The translations under genes were made by a program, and so were the position numbers. Source: Humitalea rosea (GTDB lineage Bacteria; Pseudomonadota; Alphaproteobacteria; Acetobacterales; Acetobacteraceae). From it: DNA of 64,000 bases. Below the pieces are notes generated by a model. That model did no database searches and was not told where the DNA came from. It worked only from the letters and a program-made list of their open reading frames with translations. Location of the stretch: the NCBI RefSeq assembly GCF_003253705.1, contig NZ_QKYU01000025.1:1-64000 (forward strand). Direction: 5' to 3'. Below are positions 32,947 to 42,542 of the stretch, piece by piece; position 1 is the first letter of the stretch, and every line of letters starts with the position of its first letter.

Positions 32947-35900
32947 TGTCGATGGCCTTGTCCGAAACCCCCCCGCTGTTCGGCCGCATCCTGCGCGCGG
33001 TCTGCATCATCCTGGGTGTGCTGCTGGCCTTCGCCATCGTCACCGTGCCGATGGATGCGGAGGGGCAGACCATCCTCACCCTCGTCGGCATCGGCGCCTT
33101 CCTGGTGATCAACCGCAGCAAGTCCAAGCGCGCGGGGCTGGTGCTGGTGGTGCTCTCCATCGTCATCACCACGCGCTATCTGTTCTGGCGCCTGACCGAG
33201 ACCCTGGAATTCGACAGCCTGTGGCAGGTGCTGCTGGGCACCGGCCTGTTCCTCGCGGAATGCTACGCGGGGCTGCTGCTGGCCTTGTCCTACATGCAGA
33301 CGGCCTATCCCTTGCAGCGCAAGCCGGTGCCGATGCCGACCGATCCCGCGAGCTGGCCGGACATCGACGTCTACGTCCCCTCCTACAACGAAAGCCTGGA
33401 GCTGGTCCGCCCCACGGTGTTCGCCGCGATGAACATCGACTGGCCGCGCGACAAGCTGAACGTCTGGATCCTGGATGACGGCCGCCGGCCGGAGTTCCGC
33501 GAATTCGCCGAGCAATGCGGCTGCGGCTACATCATCCGCCCCGACAACCTCGGCGCCAAGGCGGGCAACATCAACCACGCGCTGAAGCACACCAAGGGCG
33601 AGTTCATCGCGATCTTCGACTGCGACCACGCCCCCACCCGCAGCTTTTTGCAGATGACGGTCGGCTGGCTGCTGCGCGATGCGCGCATCGCGCTGGTGCA
33701 GACGCCGCACCACTTCTACTCGCCCGACCCCTTCGAGCGGAACCTCGCGCGGAAAATCCAGGTGCCGAACGAGGGGCTGCTGTTCTACGGCGTCATCCAG
33801 CAGGGCAACGACCTGTGGAACTCCGCCTTCTTCTGCGGCTCCTGCGCGGTGATCCGGCGCTCGGCGCTGATGGAGGTCGGCGGCGTGCCGCATCAGACGG
33901 TGACGGAGGACTGCCACTGCTCCTTCCTGATGCAGCAGAAGGGCTGGCACACCGCCTATCTGCGGGTGCCGCTGGCCGCGGGGCTCGCGACCGAGCGCCT
34001 CGCGCTGCACATCGGCCAGCGCGCGCGCTGGGCGCGCGGGATGCTGCAGATCATGCGGCAGGAGAACACGCTCTTCGCGCCGGGCCTGAAATGGGTGCAG
34101 CGGCTCTGCTACTTCATGGCCGGGTTTTCGTTCCTGTTCTCGCTGCCGCGCATCGTCTTCCTGACCTCGCCGCTGGTCTATCTGTTCCTGGGCGAGAGCA
34201 TCATCGCGGCCTCGCCGCTCTCCATCATCGCCTATGCCGGCAGCCACATGTTCCACGCGATCGCGACCACGGCGCGGATGAACGGGCGCAACCGCCATTC
34301 CTTCTGGTCGGAGATCTATGAGGCCTCGCTCTGCGCCTCGCTGCTGCCGATCACCATCGCCACCCTGTGGGACCCCAGAAAGGGCAAGTTCAACGTGACG
34401 GACAAGGGCGGCACGCTCGATGAAGGCTATCTCGACCTGCGCGCGGTGACGCCAAGCCTGATCCTGCTGGGGCTGCTTTCGGTGGGCTTCATGATCGGGC
34501 TCTGGGGCACCTTCTCCAACCCGGTCGGCTCGCTGACCTTCCAGGCCTATCTGCTGAACACGATCTGGGCGGGCATGGCGCTGATCCCGGTCTCGGCCTC
34601 GATCGCGGTCGGGCGGGAGCGCGAGCAGGGCCGCAACCGCGCCCGCGCGCCGGCCGAGATCCCGGCCGAGCTGATCCAGGCGGATGGCGCGCGCGTCGCC
34701 GCGGTGACGATCGACATCTCGCTCTCCGGCGCGCGGCTGACCATCGCCCGCCCGCTCGGCATCGCCGATGGCGACACGCTGCGCGTCGCCTTCTCCAGCT
34801 TCGGCGAGGTCATCGAATTGCGTGCCAAGGTTCTGCATTGGGAGGGCGACCAGGCCTTCCTCATCTTCCATATCGACACGCTGGCGGAGGAGGGCGCCGT
34901 CTCCCGCCTGTTCTTCGGCCGCCCCGACGCCTGGCTGCACTGGGATCATTGGCCGCAGGACAGGCCGCTGAAGGCCCTGGCGGAGGTGGTCCGGGCCACC
35001 GCCGCGGCCGTGTTCGTGAACTATCGCTTCGGCGTGGTGAAGAAGAAGGCGGGGGCGGCCAAGGCCCCGGCCAAGGTGGCGCCGCAGCGCGTCTCCGATG
35101 TGGTGATGCCGAAGCGCCCGGCGAATACCAGCGCCAAGCCGAGGGTCGCCGCGGCCCTCGCGCTGGCGCTGCTGGCCGCCCCGGCCACGGCCCAGGTGCC
35201 CGGCCAGGCCCCGTCCCCAACACCGATCCCCTTCGCGATCCCCGCCGAGCGTCCGGCGGTGCCGGCCCCGCCATCCCCCGCCGCCCAACCCTTAGCCCCC
35301 GGCCAGCCCTTCGCCCCCGGCCAGCCTTTGCCGCCCGGCGCGCGGGAGGCGCGGCTGCTGCTGCGCGACCTCGGGCTGCGCAGCCCGATGCAGCTGCGCG
35401 GGATTTCCGACCTGCAGGGCGTGCTGTTCGGCCTGCGCGCGGATGAGGTGGTCACGGCCGGTCGCCTGTCGGTGATGGGCGGGGCCTCGCCCTCGCTGAT
35501 CGCCTCGCTGTCGCAGATCGCCATCACGCTGAACGAGCAGTCGGTGGGGGTGATCCCGCTCGACCCCGCGCGGCAGACCTTCGGCCCGGTTGGCTTCGAC
35601 CTGGACCCGCTGTTCTTCGCCGAGATCAACCGGCTGAACTTCCGCTTCGCCGGGCGCTATGCGCTCGAATGCAACGATCCGCTGTCCGGGCTGCTCTGGG
35701 CCACCATCTCCGACCTCTCGACCCTGTCGCTGCGGATCGAGCGCCTGCCGCCGGTGCGCGACCTCGCCAGGCTGCCCGAGCCGCTGTTCGACCGCCGGGT
35801 GCTGCAAGGTGCTCTGAACCTGCCCGTCATCCTGCCGGAGACGACCGGCCCCGCCGGGCTGCGCGCCGCGGCGATCGTCGCCTCCTGGTTCGCGGTGCAG

Positions 35901-37481
35901 GCCGATTATCGCGGCGCGACCTTCCCGGTGGAACGCGCGGTGCCGGCCCAGGGCAATGCCGTGGTCATCGCCGTCGGGCCCGATGCCGTGCCGGGCCTCA
36001 GCCTGCCGCGGATCGAGGGGCCGACGCTCGCGATCCTGCCCAGCCCGACCGATCCCTTCGGCAGCCTGTTGGTCATCGCCGGCCGCACCGAGCAGGAGGC
36101 CGCCGCCGCCGCCTCGGCGCTGGCGGCCGGCCGGGCCGGGCTGTCGGGCGCGATCGCGCGGGTCGCGGCGCCGACATTGCCGGTGGCGCAGCCCTATGCC
36201 GCCCCGCGCTGGCTGCGGACCGATGGGCCGGTGCCCTTCGGCCAGATGGTGGACCGGTCGGAATTGCAGGCCTCGGGCTTCTCCTCCGGCACCATCCGGA
36301 TCCCGGCGCGCACGGCGCCCGACCTCTACACCTGGCGCAACCACGGTCTGCCGGTGCACCTCGTGTGGCGCTCGCCGCCGGGGCCGGTCGCGGATGTCGC
36401 GACCTCGCGGCTCGATGTCGGTATCTCCAACACCTATCTGCGCTCCTTCACCCTCGGCGAGCCGGCGCTGTGGTGGCCGCTGCAATGGGCGATCGATCGC
36501 ACCATCGGCGGGTTCGAGACGCATGAGGGCCGCGTCACCGTGCCGCCCTATCTGCTGCTCGGGCGGGACGAGCTGCAATTCCGCTTCGACATGAGGCCGA
36601 TGGCGCGCGGCGATTGCACCGCGGTGCCCGCCGATGTGCGTGCGGCGATCGACCCGGAGAGCACCTTCGACATCAGCGGGGCGCATCGCTACGCGCGGAT
36701 GCCGAACCTCGGCTTCTTCGCCAGCAGCGGCTTCCCCTTCACCAAATACGCCGATCTCTCGGGCACCGCGGCGGTGCTGCCGGAACGGCCGAACACGATC
36801 GAGACCGGCGCCTTCCTCGACCTGATCGGGCAGTTGGCGATCGAGGTCGGCGCGCCCGCGACCGGGCTGCAGGTGGTGCATCCGGGCGGGTTGAACGGCG
36901 TCGCGGGGCGGGACCTGCTGGTGGTCGGCACGCTCGGGCGCCAGCCCGCCTTGGCCGGGCTGATGCAGAACAGCCCGGTGCGGGTGGAGGGCGACCGCCT
37001 GACCCTGGCGCTGCCCGATGCGTTGCAGCGGGTGCGGACGCTGTTCCTGGACGCGCCGACCATGGAGGAGCGGGTGCGGGCCACCACGGCCCTCGGCGAT
37101 GTCGGGGACGGGATGGGCGCGCTGCTCGGGATGGAGAGCCCGTTGCAGGCCGGGCGCTCCATCGTCGCGGTGACCGGCGTGACGCCGGCCGCGGTCGCGG
37201 CCATGGTCGCGGCGCTGCGCGATCCGGTGCAGGGGCCGCTGATCCAGGGTGATGTGGCGCTGCTGACCGGCGGCACCGTCTCGTCCTATCGCACCGCCGC
37301 GACCTATGGGGTCGGCGAGTTGCCGCCCTGGCTGATGGCCCAGGTGTGGCTTGGTGGCCACCCGTGGCGGACCGCCTTGGTCCTGCTGGCCTCAGCAGCC
37401 TTGATTGGGATTCCTTTCTTCTGGATGCTGAGACGGCGTACCGCCACGCGGCTGCGCGCCCGCACACCGAAGGGGCATTGA
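32946..37481 (+). CDS. bcsAB: Cellulose synthase, fused BcsA-BcsB
   Basis: Inner-membrane cellulose synthase with catalytic and periplasmic subunits in one 1511-residue chain, as in Komagataeibacter AcsAB. The GT2 core has LDDG (176-179), DCDH (225-228), FFCGS (295-299), TED (320-322) and QRARW (358-362). The PilZ domain keeps R563xxxR567 and DISLSG (590-595), so c-di-GMP activation is expected. A Lys/Ala linker and a signal-like helix AAALALALLAAPATAQ (about 733-749) start the BcsB part, which ends in a membrane helix (about 1477-1495). The start overlaps the bcsQ stop by one base; bcsC follows directly. Confidence 0.95.
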   Translation: MSMALSETPPLFGRILRAVCIILGVLLAFAIVTVPMDAEGQTILTLVGIGAFLVINRSKSKRAGLVLVVLSIVITTRYLFWRLTETLEFDSLWQVLLGTGLFLAECYAGLLLALSYMQTAYPLQRKPVPMPTDPASWPDIDVYVPSYNESLELVRPTVFAAMNIDWPRDKLNVWILDDGRRPEFREFAEQCGCGYIIRPDNLGAKAGNINHALKHTKGEFIAIFDCDHAPTRSFLQMTVGWLLRDARIALVQTPHHFYSPDPFERNLARKIQVPNEGLLFYGVIQQGNDLWNSAFFCGSCAVIRRSALMEVGGVPHQTVTEDCHCSFLMQQKGWHTAYLRVPLAAGLATERLALHIGQRARWARGMLQIMRQENTLFAPGLKWVQRLCYFMAGFSFLFSLPRIVFLTSPLVYLFLGESIIAASPLSIIAYAGSHMFHAIATTARMNGRNRHSFWSEIYEASLCASLLPITIATLWDPRKGKFNVTDKGGTLDEGYLDLRAVTPSLILLGLLSVGFMIGLWGTFSNPVGSLTFQAYLLNTIWAGMALIPVSASIAVGREREQGRNRARAPAEIPAELIQADGARVAAVTIDISLSGARLTIARPLGIADGDTLRVAFSSFGEVIELRAKVLHWEGDQAFLIFHIDTLAEEGAVSRLFFGRPDAWLHWDHWPQDRPLKALAEVVRATAAAVFVNYRFGVVKKKAGAAKAPAKVAPQRVSDVVMPKRPANTSAKPRVAAALALALLAAPATAQVPGQAPSPTPIPFAIPAERPAVPAPPSPAAQPLAPGQPFAPGQPLPPGAREARLLLRDLGLRSPMQLRGISDLQGVLFGLRADEVVTAGRLSVMGGASPSLIASLSQIAITLNEQSVGVIPLDPARQTFGPVGFDLDPLFFAEINRLNFRFAGRYALECNDPLSGLLWATISDLSTLSLRIERLPPVRDLARLPEPLFDRRVLQGALNLPVILPETTGPAGLRAAAIVASWFAVQADYRGATFPVERAVPAQGNAVVIAVGPDAVPGLSLPRIEGPTLAILPSPTDPFGSLLVIAGRTEQEAAAAASALAAGRAGLSGAIARVAAPTLPVAQPYAAPRWLRTDGPVPFGQMVDRSELQASGFSSGTIRIPARTAPDLYTWRNHGLPVHLVWRSPPGPVADVATSRLDVGISNTYLRSFTLGEPALWWPLQWAIDRTIGGFETHEGRVTVPPYLLLGRDELQFRFDMRPMARGDCTAVPADVRAAIDPESTFDISGAHRYARMPNLGFFASSGFPFTKYADLSGTAAVLPERPNTIETGAFLDLIGQLAIEVGAPATGLQVVHPGGLNGVAGRDLLVVGTLGRQPALAGLMQNSPVRVEGDRLTLALPDALQRVRTLFLDAPTMEERVRATTALGDVGDGMGALLGMESPLQAGRSIVAVTGVTPAAVAAMVAALRDPVQGPLIQGDVALLTGGTVSSYRTAATYGVGELPPWLMAQVWLGGHPWRTALVLLASAALIGIPFFWMLRRRTATRLRARTPKGH

Positions 37482-37485
37482 CGTG

Positions 37486-40400
37486 ATGCGCACCACCAGG
37501 GCCGGCCTGCCGATCGCGCTGACGCTGCTGGGCCTGCCCCTGGCCGTGCTGCCGGTTGCGGCCCAGGCCCAGCTCCCCCCGCCCGCATCCCTGACCGCGC
37601 GCCCCAGTTCCGGGGCCGTGGATGTGCTGGTCCGGCGGGCGGAGCGCTGGCTGGATCAGGATCGCGCCGATCTTGCCGCCTCGGAGATCGAGCGGGCCCA
37701 GGCCGCCGATCCGAACAACCCCGCCGTGCTCGCCGTCGTCGCCCGGATCGCGGCGGCGCGCGGCGACCGCGATGCCGCCGCCGCCGCGCTGCAGCGCCTG
37801 CGCGCCCTCGGTGGGGGCGACAGCCCGGCACAGCAGGAGGCCGAACAGGCGGTGCGCCTCGCCGTCATCGACCGTGGCGCGATCGAGGAAGCCCGGCGCC
37901 TGGCGCGCGAGGGGCGCGCGGTCGAGGCGGTGGCCCGCTACCGCGGCGCCTTCGGCCCCGGCACCCCGCCCGAGCCCTATGCGCTGGAATTCTACCAGAC
38001 CCTGGCCGGCACCGAGACCGGCGCCGAGGAGGGGCGTCGGGGCCTCGCCCGGCTCGCGGCCCGGCCCGGCGCCAACAATCGCGCGCGCCTGGCCAATGCC
38101 CAGACCCTGACCTACGACCCGGCGACCCGGGCCGAGGGCATCCGCCTGCTCGCCGCCCTGGCCGCCCAGCCGGATGTCGCCGCCGAGGCCCGCCGGGCCT
38201 GGAGCCAGGCGCTCGGCTTCGCCGGCAATGACCCGACGGCGGTCCCGCAGATGGAGGCCTTCCTTCAGCGCTTCCCCGATGATGCCGAGGTCAGGCGCCG
38301 GCTGGAGACCGCCCGCGCGGTCCCGGTCGCGGCCCCCGACCCCAGCGCCGACCTGCGCCGCGAGGGCTTCGCGCGGCTGGAGGCGGGCGCCTTGCAGGAA
38401 AGTGCGGCGCGCTTCGAGGCGGCGCTGGCGGTCAATCCCTCCGACGCCGATGCGCTCGGCGGCCTCGGCATTTTACGCCTGCGCGCGGGGCGGCCAGCGG
38501 AAGCGCGGACGCTGCTGGAGCGCGCCATCGCGCTCGCCCCCGCCCGCGCCAGCCAATGGCAGCCGGCGCTGGATGGCGCCGCCTATGGCCAGGAGCTGAC
38601 CGATGCCCGCACGGCCCTGCGCCGCGGCGATACCGAGGCCGCCGACACCCTGCTGCGCCGCGCGCTGCAACGCCAGGTCGAGGACCGCACCGATGCCGAG
38701 ACCCTGCTCGGCGAGGTCACCCTCCGCCGGGGCGATGCGCCCGGCGCCGAGCAGCGGTTCCGCGCCGCTTTGGCCCGCCGTCCGGGCTTCGGCCCCGCCG
38801 TCGCCGGGCTGAACCAGGCGCTGCGGGCGCAGGGGCGCCTGTCCGAGATCCGCGAGCCGCCGCGCGCCCGCGCCGAGGCCGCCGCGCCGCAGGATACCAG
38901 GGTCACCCAATTGCGCGCCGAGGCCGCGCGCAGCCCCGATCCCGGCGTTGCCATCGCCCTGCTGCGCAGCGCCGTGGAGCTTGCGCCGAACGATCCCTGG
39001 ACCCGGCTCGACCTCGCGCGGGTGCTGCGCCGCCAGGGGCGCGACGCCGAGGGCCGCGCGCTGGTGGAGGAGCTGGCCGCGCGCGAACGCAGTGGCGGCG
39101 ATGCGACCTACGCCGCAGCACTTTATGCCGATGAGGATGGCCGGCCCGGCGATGCCGAGGCGTTCCTCGCCCGCATCCCGCCGGGGCGGCGCAGCGCCGA
39201 TATGGCGCGGCTGTCGGCCCGGACCCGGACGCAGCGCGACGTCGCCCAGGCGGTGGCGCGGCTGCCGCTGGCGGGGCCGGAGGGGCGGCAGGGCCTGCTG
39301 AACATCGCGGCGCGCCCCGATCCGACCGGCGCCACCGGGGCCGCGGTGATCCGCGCGCTTGGCGAGGCCGGCGATGGCCCCGGCGCGGCCGAGGCCGCCC
39401 GCGTCGCCCAGGCGGCCAATCGCAACGCCGGGCCGACGGCGCGCCTCGCGCTGGCCAGCGCGCTGCTGGGCGCCGGGCAGGATGGCGAGGCGATGGCGCT
39501 GGCCGGCGTGCTCGACGGCATGCCGCTGTCCAACGACCAGCGGCGCGATGTCGCCGCGCTGCGGGCGGGCATCGCGATCCGCGCCGCCGACCAGTTGAAC
39601 GAGGCGGGCGAACAGGCCCAGGCCTTCGAGCGGCTGCGCCCGGTGCTGACCAGCGAGCCCGACAATCCCGAGGCGCGGCTGGCGCTGGCCCGGCTCTACC
39701 AGGGCGCCCGGCGCCCGGCCGATGCGCTGCGGGTGGCCGAGGCGCTGCTGGCGCGCGATCCGCGCAACCTCGCCGCGCGGCAGAGCGCGATCGAGGCCGC
39801 CGTGGCCATGGGCGATCGCCGCCGCGCCGAGGCGCTGCTGGCCGAGGCCCAGACCCTGGCCCCGCGCGACAGCCGCGTGGCGCTGCTGGATGCCCGCGTG
39901 GCGCGTGCCTTCGGCGATGAGGCGCGGGCGCGGCGGATCCTGCTGGCCGCGGCGACGCAGCGCGATGCCGAGCTCGGCCGTGCCCCCGCCGTGGGCGTCG
40001 CCCCCGGGGCGGGGGTGAGCCTGCCGCGGGGGGCAGCACCCGAGGGGTTGCAGAATCCCTTCCAGCGCGCCGGCGCGGCGCCCCTCGTCCAACTGGCCGG
40101 GGGCATCGTGCCGCAGATGCCGCGCGATGCCGTGGCGCGGGAGATCGCGCAGGAGCTGGCGCAGCTCCAGACCGAAACCGCGAGCCGCTTCACTGCCTCG
40201 GCCACCGGCCGCGCCCGGTCGGGCGATCCGGGGCTGGACCGCTTGCGGGAAATCGCCGTTCCGCTGGAAGCCGATATCGCCGCGGGCCGCCTCGGCGGGC
40301 GGATCACCGCGACGGTGACGCCGGTGATGCTGGATGCCGGGCAGCTCGAAACCACCTCGGCCAGCAATGCGCGGCGCTTCGGCAGCAACGCGCTGGGCGG

Positions 40401-41262
40401 CGCCAACGGGGCCGGGGATGGCACCGCCACGGGCGTCGGGCTGGGGCTGGCCTATGCGCGCGGCGACAGCTTTCGCGTCGATATCGGCAGCACGCCGCTC
40501 GGCTTCGAGACCACGCGCATGGTCGGGGGCATCGAGGTGGCGCCGCGCCTGAACGAGCGGCTGCGGCTGCGCGTCACCGCCGAGCGCCGTGGCGTCACCG
40601 ACAGCCTGCTGTCCTGGTCCGGGGCGACCGATCGCCGCACCGGCACCACCTGGGGCGGGGTGGCGCGGACCGGGGCGCGGGGGCAGTTCGAGCTGCCGGT
40701 CGGGCCTGGCTACATCTATGCCGGCGGCGGCTATTCGGTGTTCGAGGGCGATGGTGTCGCCGACAACACGCGCGTCGAGGGTGGCGCCGGCTTCTCCTAC
40801 CCGGTGTACCGGGAGGGGACGGATGAGATCTCGACCGGCGTCGATCTGGTCTATCTCGCCTATGACCAGAACCTGCGGTATTTCACGCTGGGCCATGGCG
40901 GGTATTACAGCCCGCAATCCTATGCGGCGCTGAATGTGCCGTTGGATTACCGCGGGCGGTCGGGTGACTTCTCCTACCGGCTCGGGGCCACGGCGGGCTA
41001 CGCGACCTCCCGCGAGGATGCGACGGCGGTCTTCCCGAATGATCCGGCGTTGCAGGCGCGGCTGGTGGCCTTGGGGGCGGGCGATGCGACGATCGTGACC
41101 CGCTATCCCGGCCAGTCGCAGACCGGATTCGTGGGCTCGCTGCGGGCGGATCTGGATTATGCGGTGACGCCGAACATGACGTTCGGCGGGCAGGTGCGCT
41201 TCAGCAAGGCGTCGGATTTCGACGAGACGCGGGTGCTGCTGCGGTTGCAGAACCGGTTTTAG
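37486..41262 (+). CDS. bcsC: Cellulose export protein BcsC
   Basis: Periplasmic TPR scaffold plus outer-membrane porin for the glucan, 1258 residues. A signal peptide ends at VAAQA (about residue 28). TPR-like A/L/R-rich helical repeats run to about residue 830, e.g. NPSDADALGGLGILRLRAG. The last 400 residues form the BcsC C-terminal barrel, ending RLQNRF with the terminal Phe of outer-membrane proteins. ATG 37486 is taken; a GTG three bases earlier is possible. It is the last gene of the operon: no bcsD, bcsE, bcsF or bcsG follows. Confidence 0.92.
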   Translation: MRTTRAGLPIALTLLGLPLAVLPVAAQAQLPPPASLTARPSSGAVDVLVRRAERWLDQDRADLAASEIERAQAADPNNPAVLAVVARIAAARGDRDAAAAALQRLRALGGGDSPAQQEAEQAVRLAVIDRGAIEEARRLAREGRAVEAVARYRGAFGPGTPPEPYALEFYQTLAGTETGAEEGRRGLARLAARPGANNRARLANAQTLTYDPATRAEGIRLLAALAAQPDVAAEARRAWSQALGFAGNDPTAVPQMEAFLQRFPDDAEVRRRLETARAVPVAAPDPSADLRREGFARLEAGALQESAARFEAALAVNPSDADALGGLGILRLRAGRPAEARTLLERAIALAPARASQWQPALDGAAYGQELTDARTALRRGDTEAADTLLRRALQRQVEDRTDAETLLGEVTLRRGDAPGAEQRFRAALARRPGFGPAVAGLNQALRAQGRLSEIREPPRARAEAAAPQDTRVTQLRAEAARSPDPGVAIALLRSAVELAPNDPWTRLDLARVLRRQGRDAEGRALVEELAARERSGGDATYAAALYADEDGRPGDAEAFLARIPPGRRSADMARLSARTRTQRDVAQAVARLPLAGPEGRQGLLNIAARPDPTGATGAAVIRALGEAGDGPGAAEAARVAQAANRNAGPTARLALASALLGAGQDGEAMALAGVLDGMPLSNDQRRDVAALRAGIAIRAADQLNEAGEQAQAFERLRPVLTSEPDNPEARLALARLYQGARRPADALRVAEALLARDPRNLAARQSAIEAAVAMGDRRRAEALLAEAQTLAPRDSRVALLDARVARAFGDEARARRILLAAATQRDAELGRAPAVGVAPGAGVSLPRGAAPEGLQNPFQRAGAAPLVQLAGGIVPQMPRDAVAREIAQELAQLQTETASRFTASATGRARSGDPGLDRLREIAVPLEADIAAGRLGGRITATVTPVMLDAGQLETTSASNARRFGSNALGGANGAGDGTATGVGLGLAYARGDSFRVDIGSTPLGFETTRMVGGIEVAPRLNERLRLRVTAERRGVTDSLLSWSGATDRRTGTTWGGVARTGARGQFELPVGPGYIYAGGGYSVFEGDGVADNTRVEGGAGFSYPVYREGTDEISTGVDLVYLAYDQNLRYFTLGHGGYYSPQSYAALNVPLDYRGRSGDFSYRLGATAGYATSREDATAVFPNDPALQARLVALGAGDATIVTRYPGQSQTGFVGSLRADLDYAVTPNMTFGGQVRFSKASDFDETRVLLRLQNRF

Positions 41263-41285
41263 CCCGCGGGAACGGCTGACGCGGG

Positions 41286-41707
41286 TCAGGGCGTCAGCAC
41301 CACGCGAACATCGAGCTGGCCGCTCGCGAATGTCTTCGCCTCGCGCATCCCCGCATCCGATTCCGCCGGGTGGCAGTAGATCGCGGCATCGGCGCGCATC
41401 CCCGCATGCACGCCGCGCGCGTGGCGCTTGCTCGGTGTGCTGGTCAGGATCGCGTCGCCCCGCGGCGTCAGCCCGGCGGCGCGGAGGGCGCGCGCCGCCT
41501 CGACCATGGTCGCGACGCCGGCCAAATCATCGGCGATGCCCCAGCCATGCATCCGCCCCGGGTCGATCGCGCCGGCGAAGGGGTCATGGGTCCAGCTTCC
41601 GATCCCGGCCACCGGCTCGCCATCGGGATGGGCGAAGAGACCAGGCTGCGACCCCCGCCGCTGCCCTTCAGCGTGGCGGTGACGGCCTCGCGCTCCTCCG
41701 GGCGCGG
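41286..41707 (-). pseudogene. Decayed M20-family metallopeptidase
   Basis: Remnant of an M20/M25 deacetylase-type hydrolase. Read on the minus strand, EREAVTATLKGSGGGRSLV is in one frame, then FAHPDGEPVAGIGSWTHDPF continues in another; one lost base near 41636 would join them as GRSLVLFAHPDGEP. A conserved RMHGWGIADDLAGVATMVEA follows, but the chain stops soon after ASGQLDVRVVLTP, lacking the second half of the enzyme. The N terminus is missing beyond a run of 14 G on this strand. No function is expected. Confidence 0.75.
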
Positions 41708-41721
41708 CCCCCCCCCCCCCC
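41708..41721. repeat. Homopolymer of 14 C
   Basis: An uninterrupted run of 14 C at the truncated 5' edge of the M20 remnant (14 G on its sense strand). Runs this long are slippage-prone and are also error-prone in sequencing, so the true length could differ. Confidence 0.85.
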
Positions 41722-41797
41722 GCGATGTGTCAATGACAAGGCGGCCACATGGCGCCTCGGCGGTGGTGGGGGCCGGGCGTGGCTGCTAGCCTGCCCC

Positions 41798-42538
41798 ATG
41801 CGGATCGCGCTCTTCACCGATATCCATGGCAACAGGCAGGCGCTGGCCGCCTGCCTGGAGCATGCCGCGCGGCAGGGGGCCGAGCGCCACGTCTTCCTCG
41901 GCGATATCGTGGGCTATGGCGGCGACCCGGCCTGGTGCGTGGCACAGGTGATGCGGGAGGTCGCCGCCGGTGCCGTAGCACTCCAGGGCAATCATGATGC
42001 GGCGATCGCGGCCGGCATCGCCGGGCTGAACGGCGTCGCCGCCGCCGCCATCGAATGGACCCGGTCGATCCTCTCGCCGGCGGCCAGGACCTTCCTCGCC
42101 GAACTGCCGCTGCTGCATGAGGAGGAGGACCGGCTCTACGTCCATGCCGATGCCTCCAACCCCGGCGCCTGGCGCTATGTGATGGATGCCGAGGATGCCC
42201 GCCGCAGCATGGATGCGACATCGGCGCGGATCACCCTCTGCGGGCATGTGCACAGCCCGCGGCTCTATGGCCTGTCCGACACCGCCAAGCTGACGGTGTT
42301 CCGCCCCCCGGCCAATGAGCCCATCCCGCTGCTGGCGCGCCGCCGCTGGCTCGCGGTGCTGGGCGCGGTGGGCCAGCCGCGCGATGGCGACCCGGCCGCC
42401 TGCTACGGGCTGCTGGACACCACGGAGCCGAGCTTGACCTGGGTCCGCGTGCCCTATGACGTGGCGGGTGCCGCCTGCGCGATCCGCGCGGCCGGGCTGC
42501 CGGAGCAGCTCGCAACGCGGCTGGCACTGGGGCGATGA
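41798..42538 (+). CDS. Calcineurin-like metallophosphoesterase
   Basis: Predicted phosphodiesterase or phosphatase, 246 residues. The dimetal site is complete: D8 and H10 (FTDIHGN), LGDIVGYGGDP, LQGNHD, and CGHVHSP near residues 148-154. ATG 41798 is chosen because conservation begins there. It ends four bases before the kinase-USP gene, so the two are likely one transcript; it could remove phosphate placed by that kinase or hydrolyse a small second messenger, but this is only contextual. Confidence 0.8.
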   Translation: MRIALFTDIHGNRQALAACLEHAARQGAERHVFLGDIVGYGGDPAWCVAQVMREVAAGAVALQGNHDAAIAAGIAGLNGVAAAAIEWTRSILSPAARTFLAELPLLHEEEDRLYVHADASNPGAWRYVMDAEDARRSMDATSARITLCGHVHSPRLYGLSDTAKLTVFRPPANEPIPLLARRRWLAVLGAVGQPRDGDPAACYGLLDTTEPSLTWVRVPYDVAGAACAIRAAGLPEQLATRLALGR

Positions 42539-42542
42539 CAGC

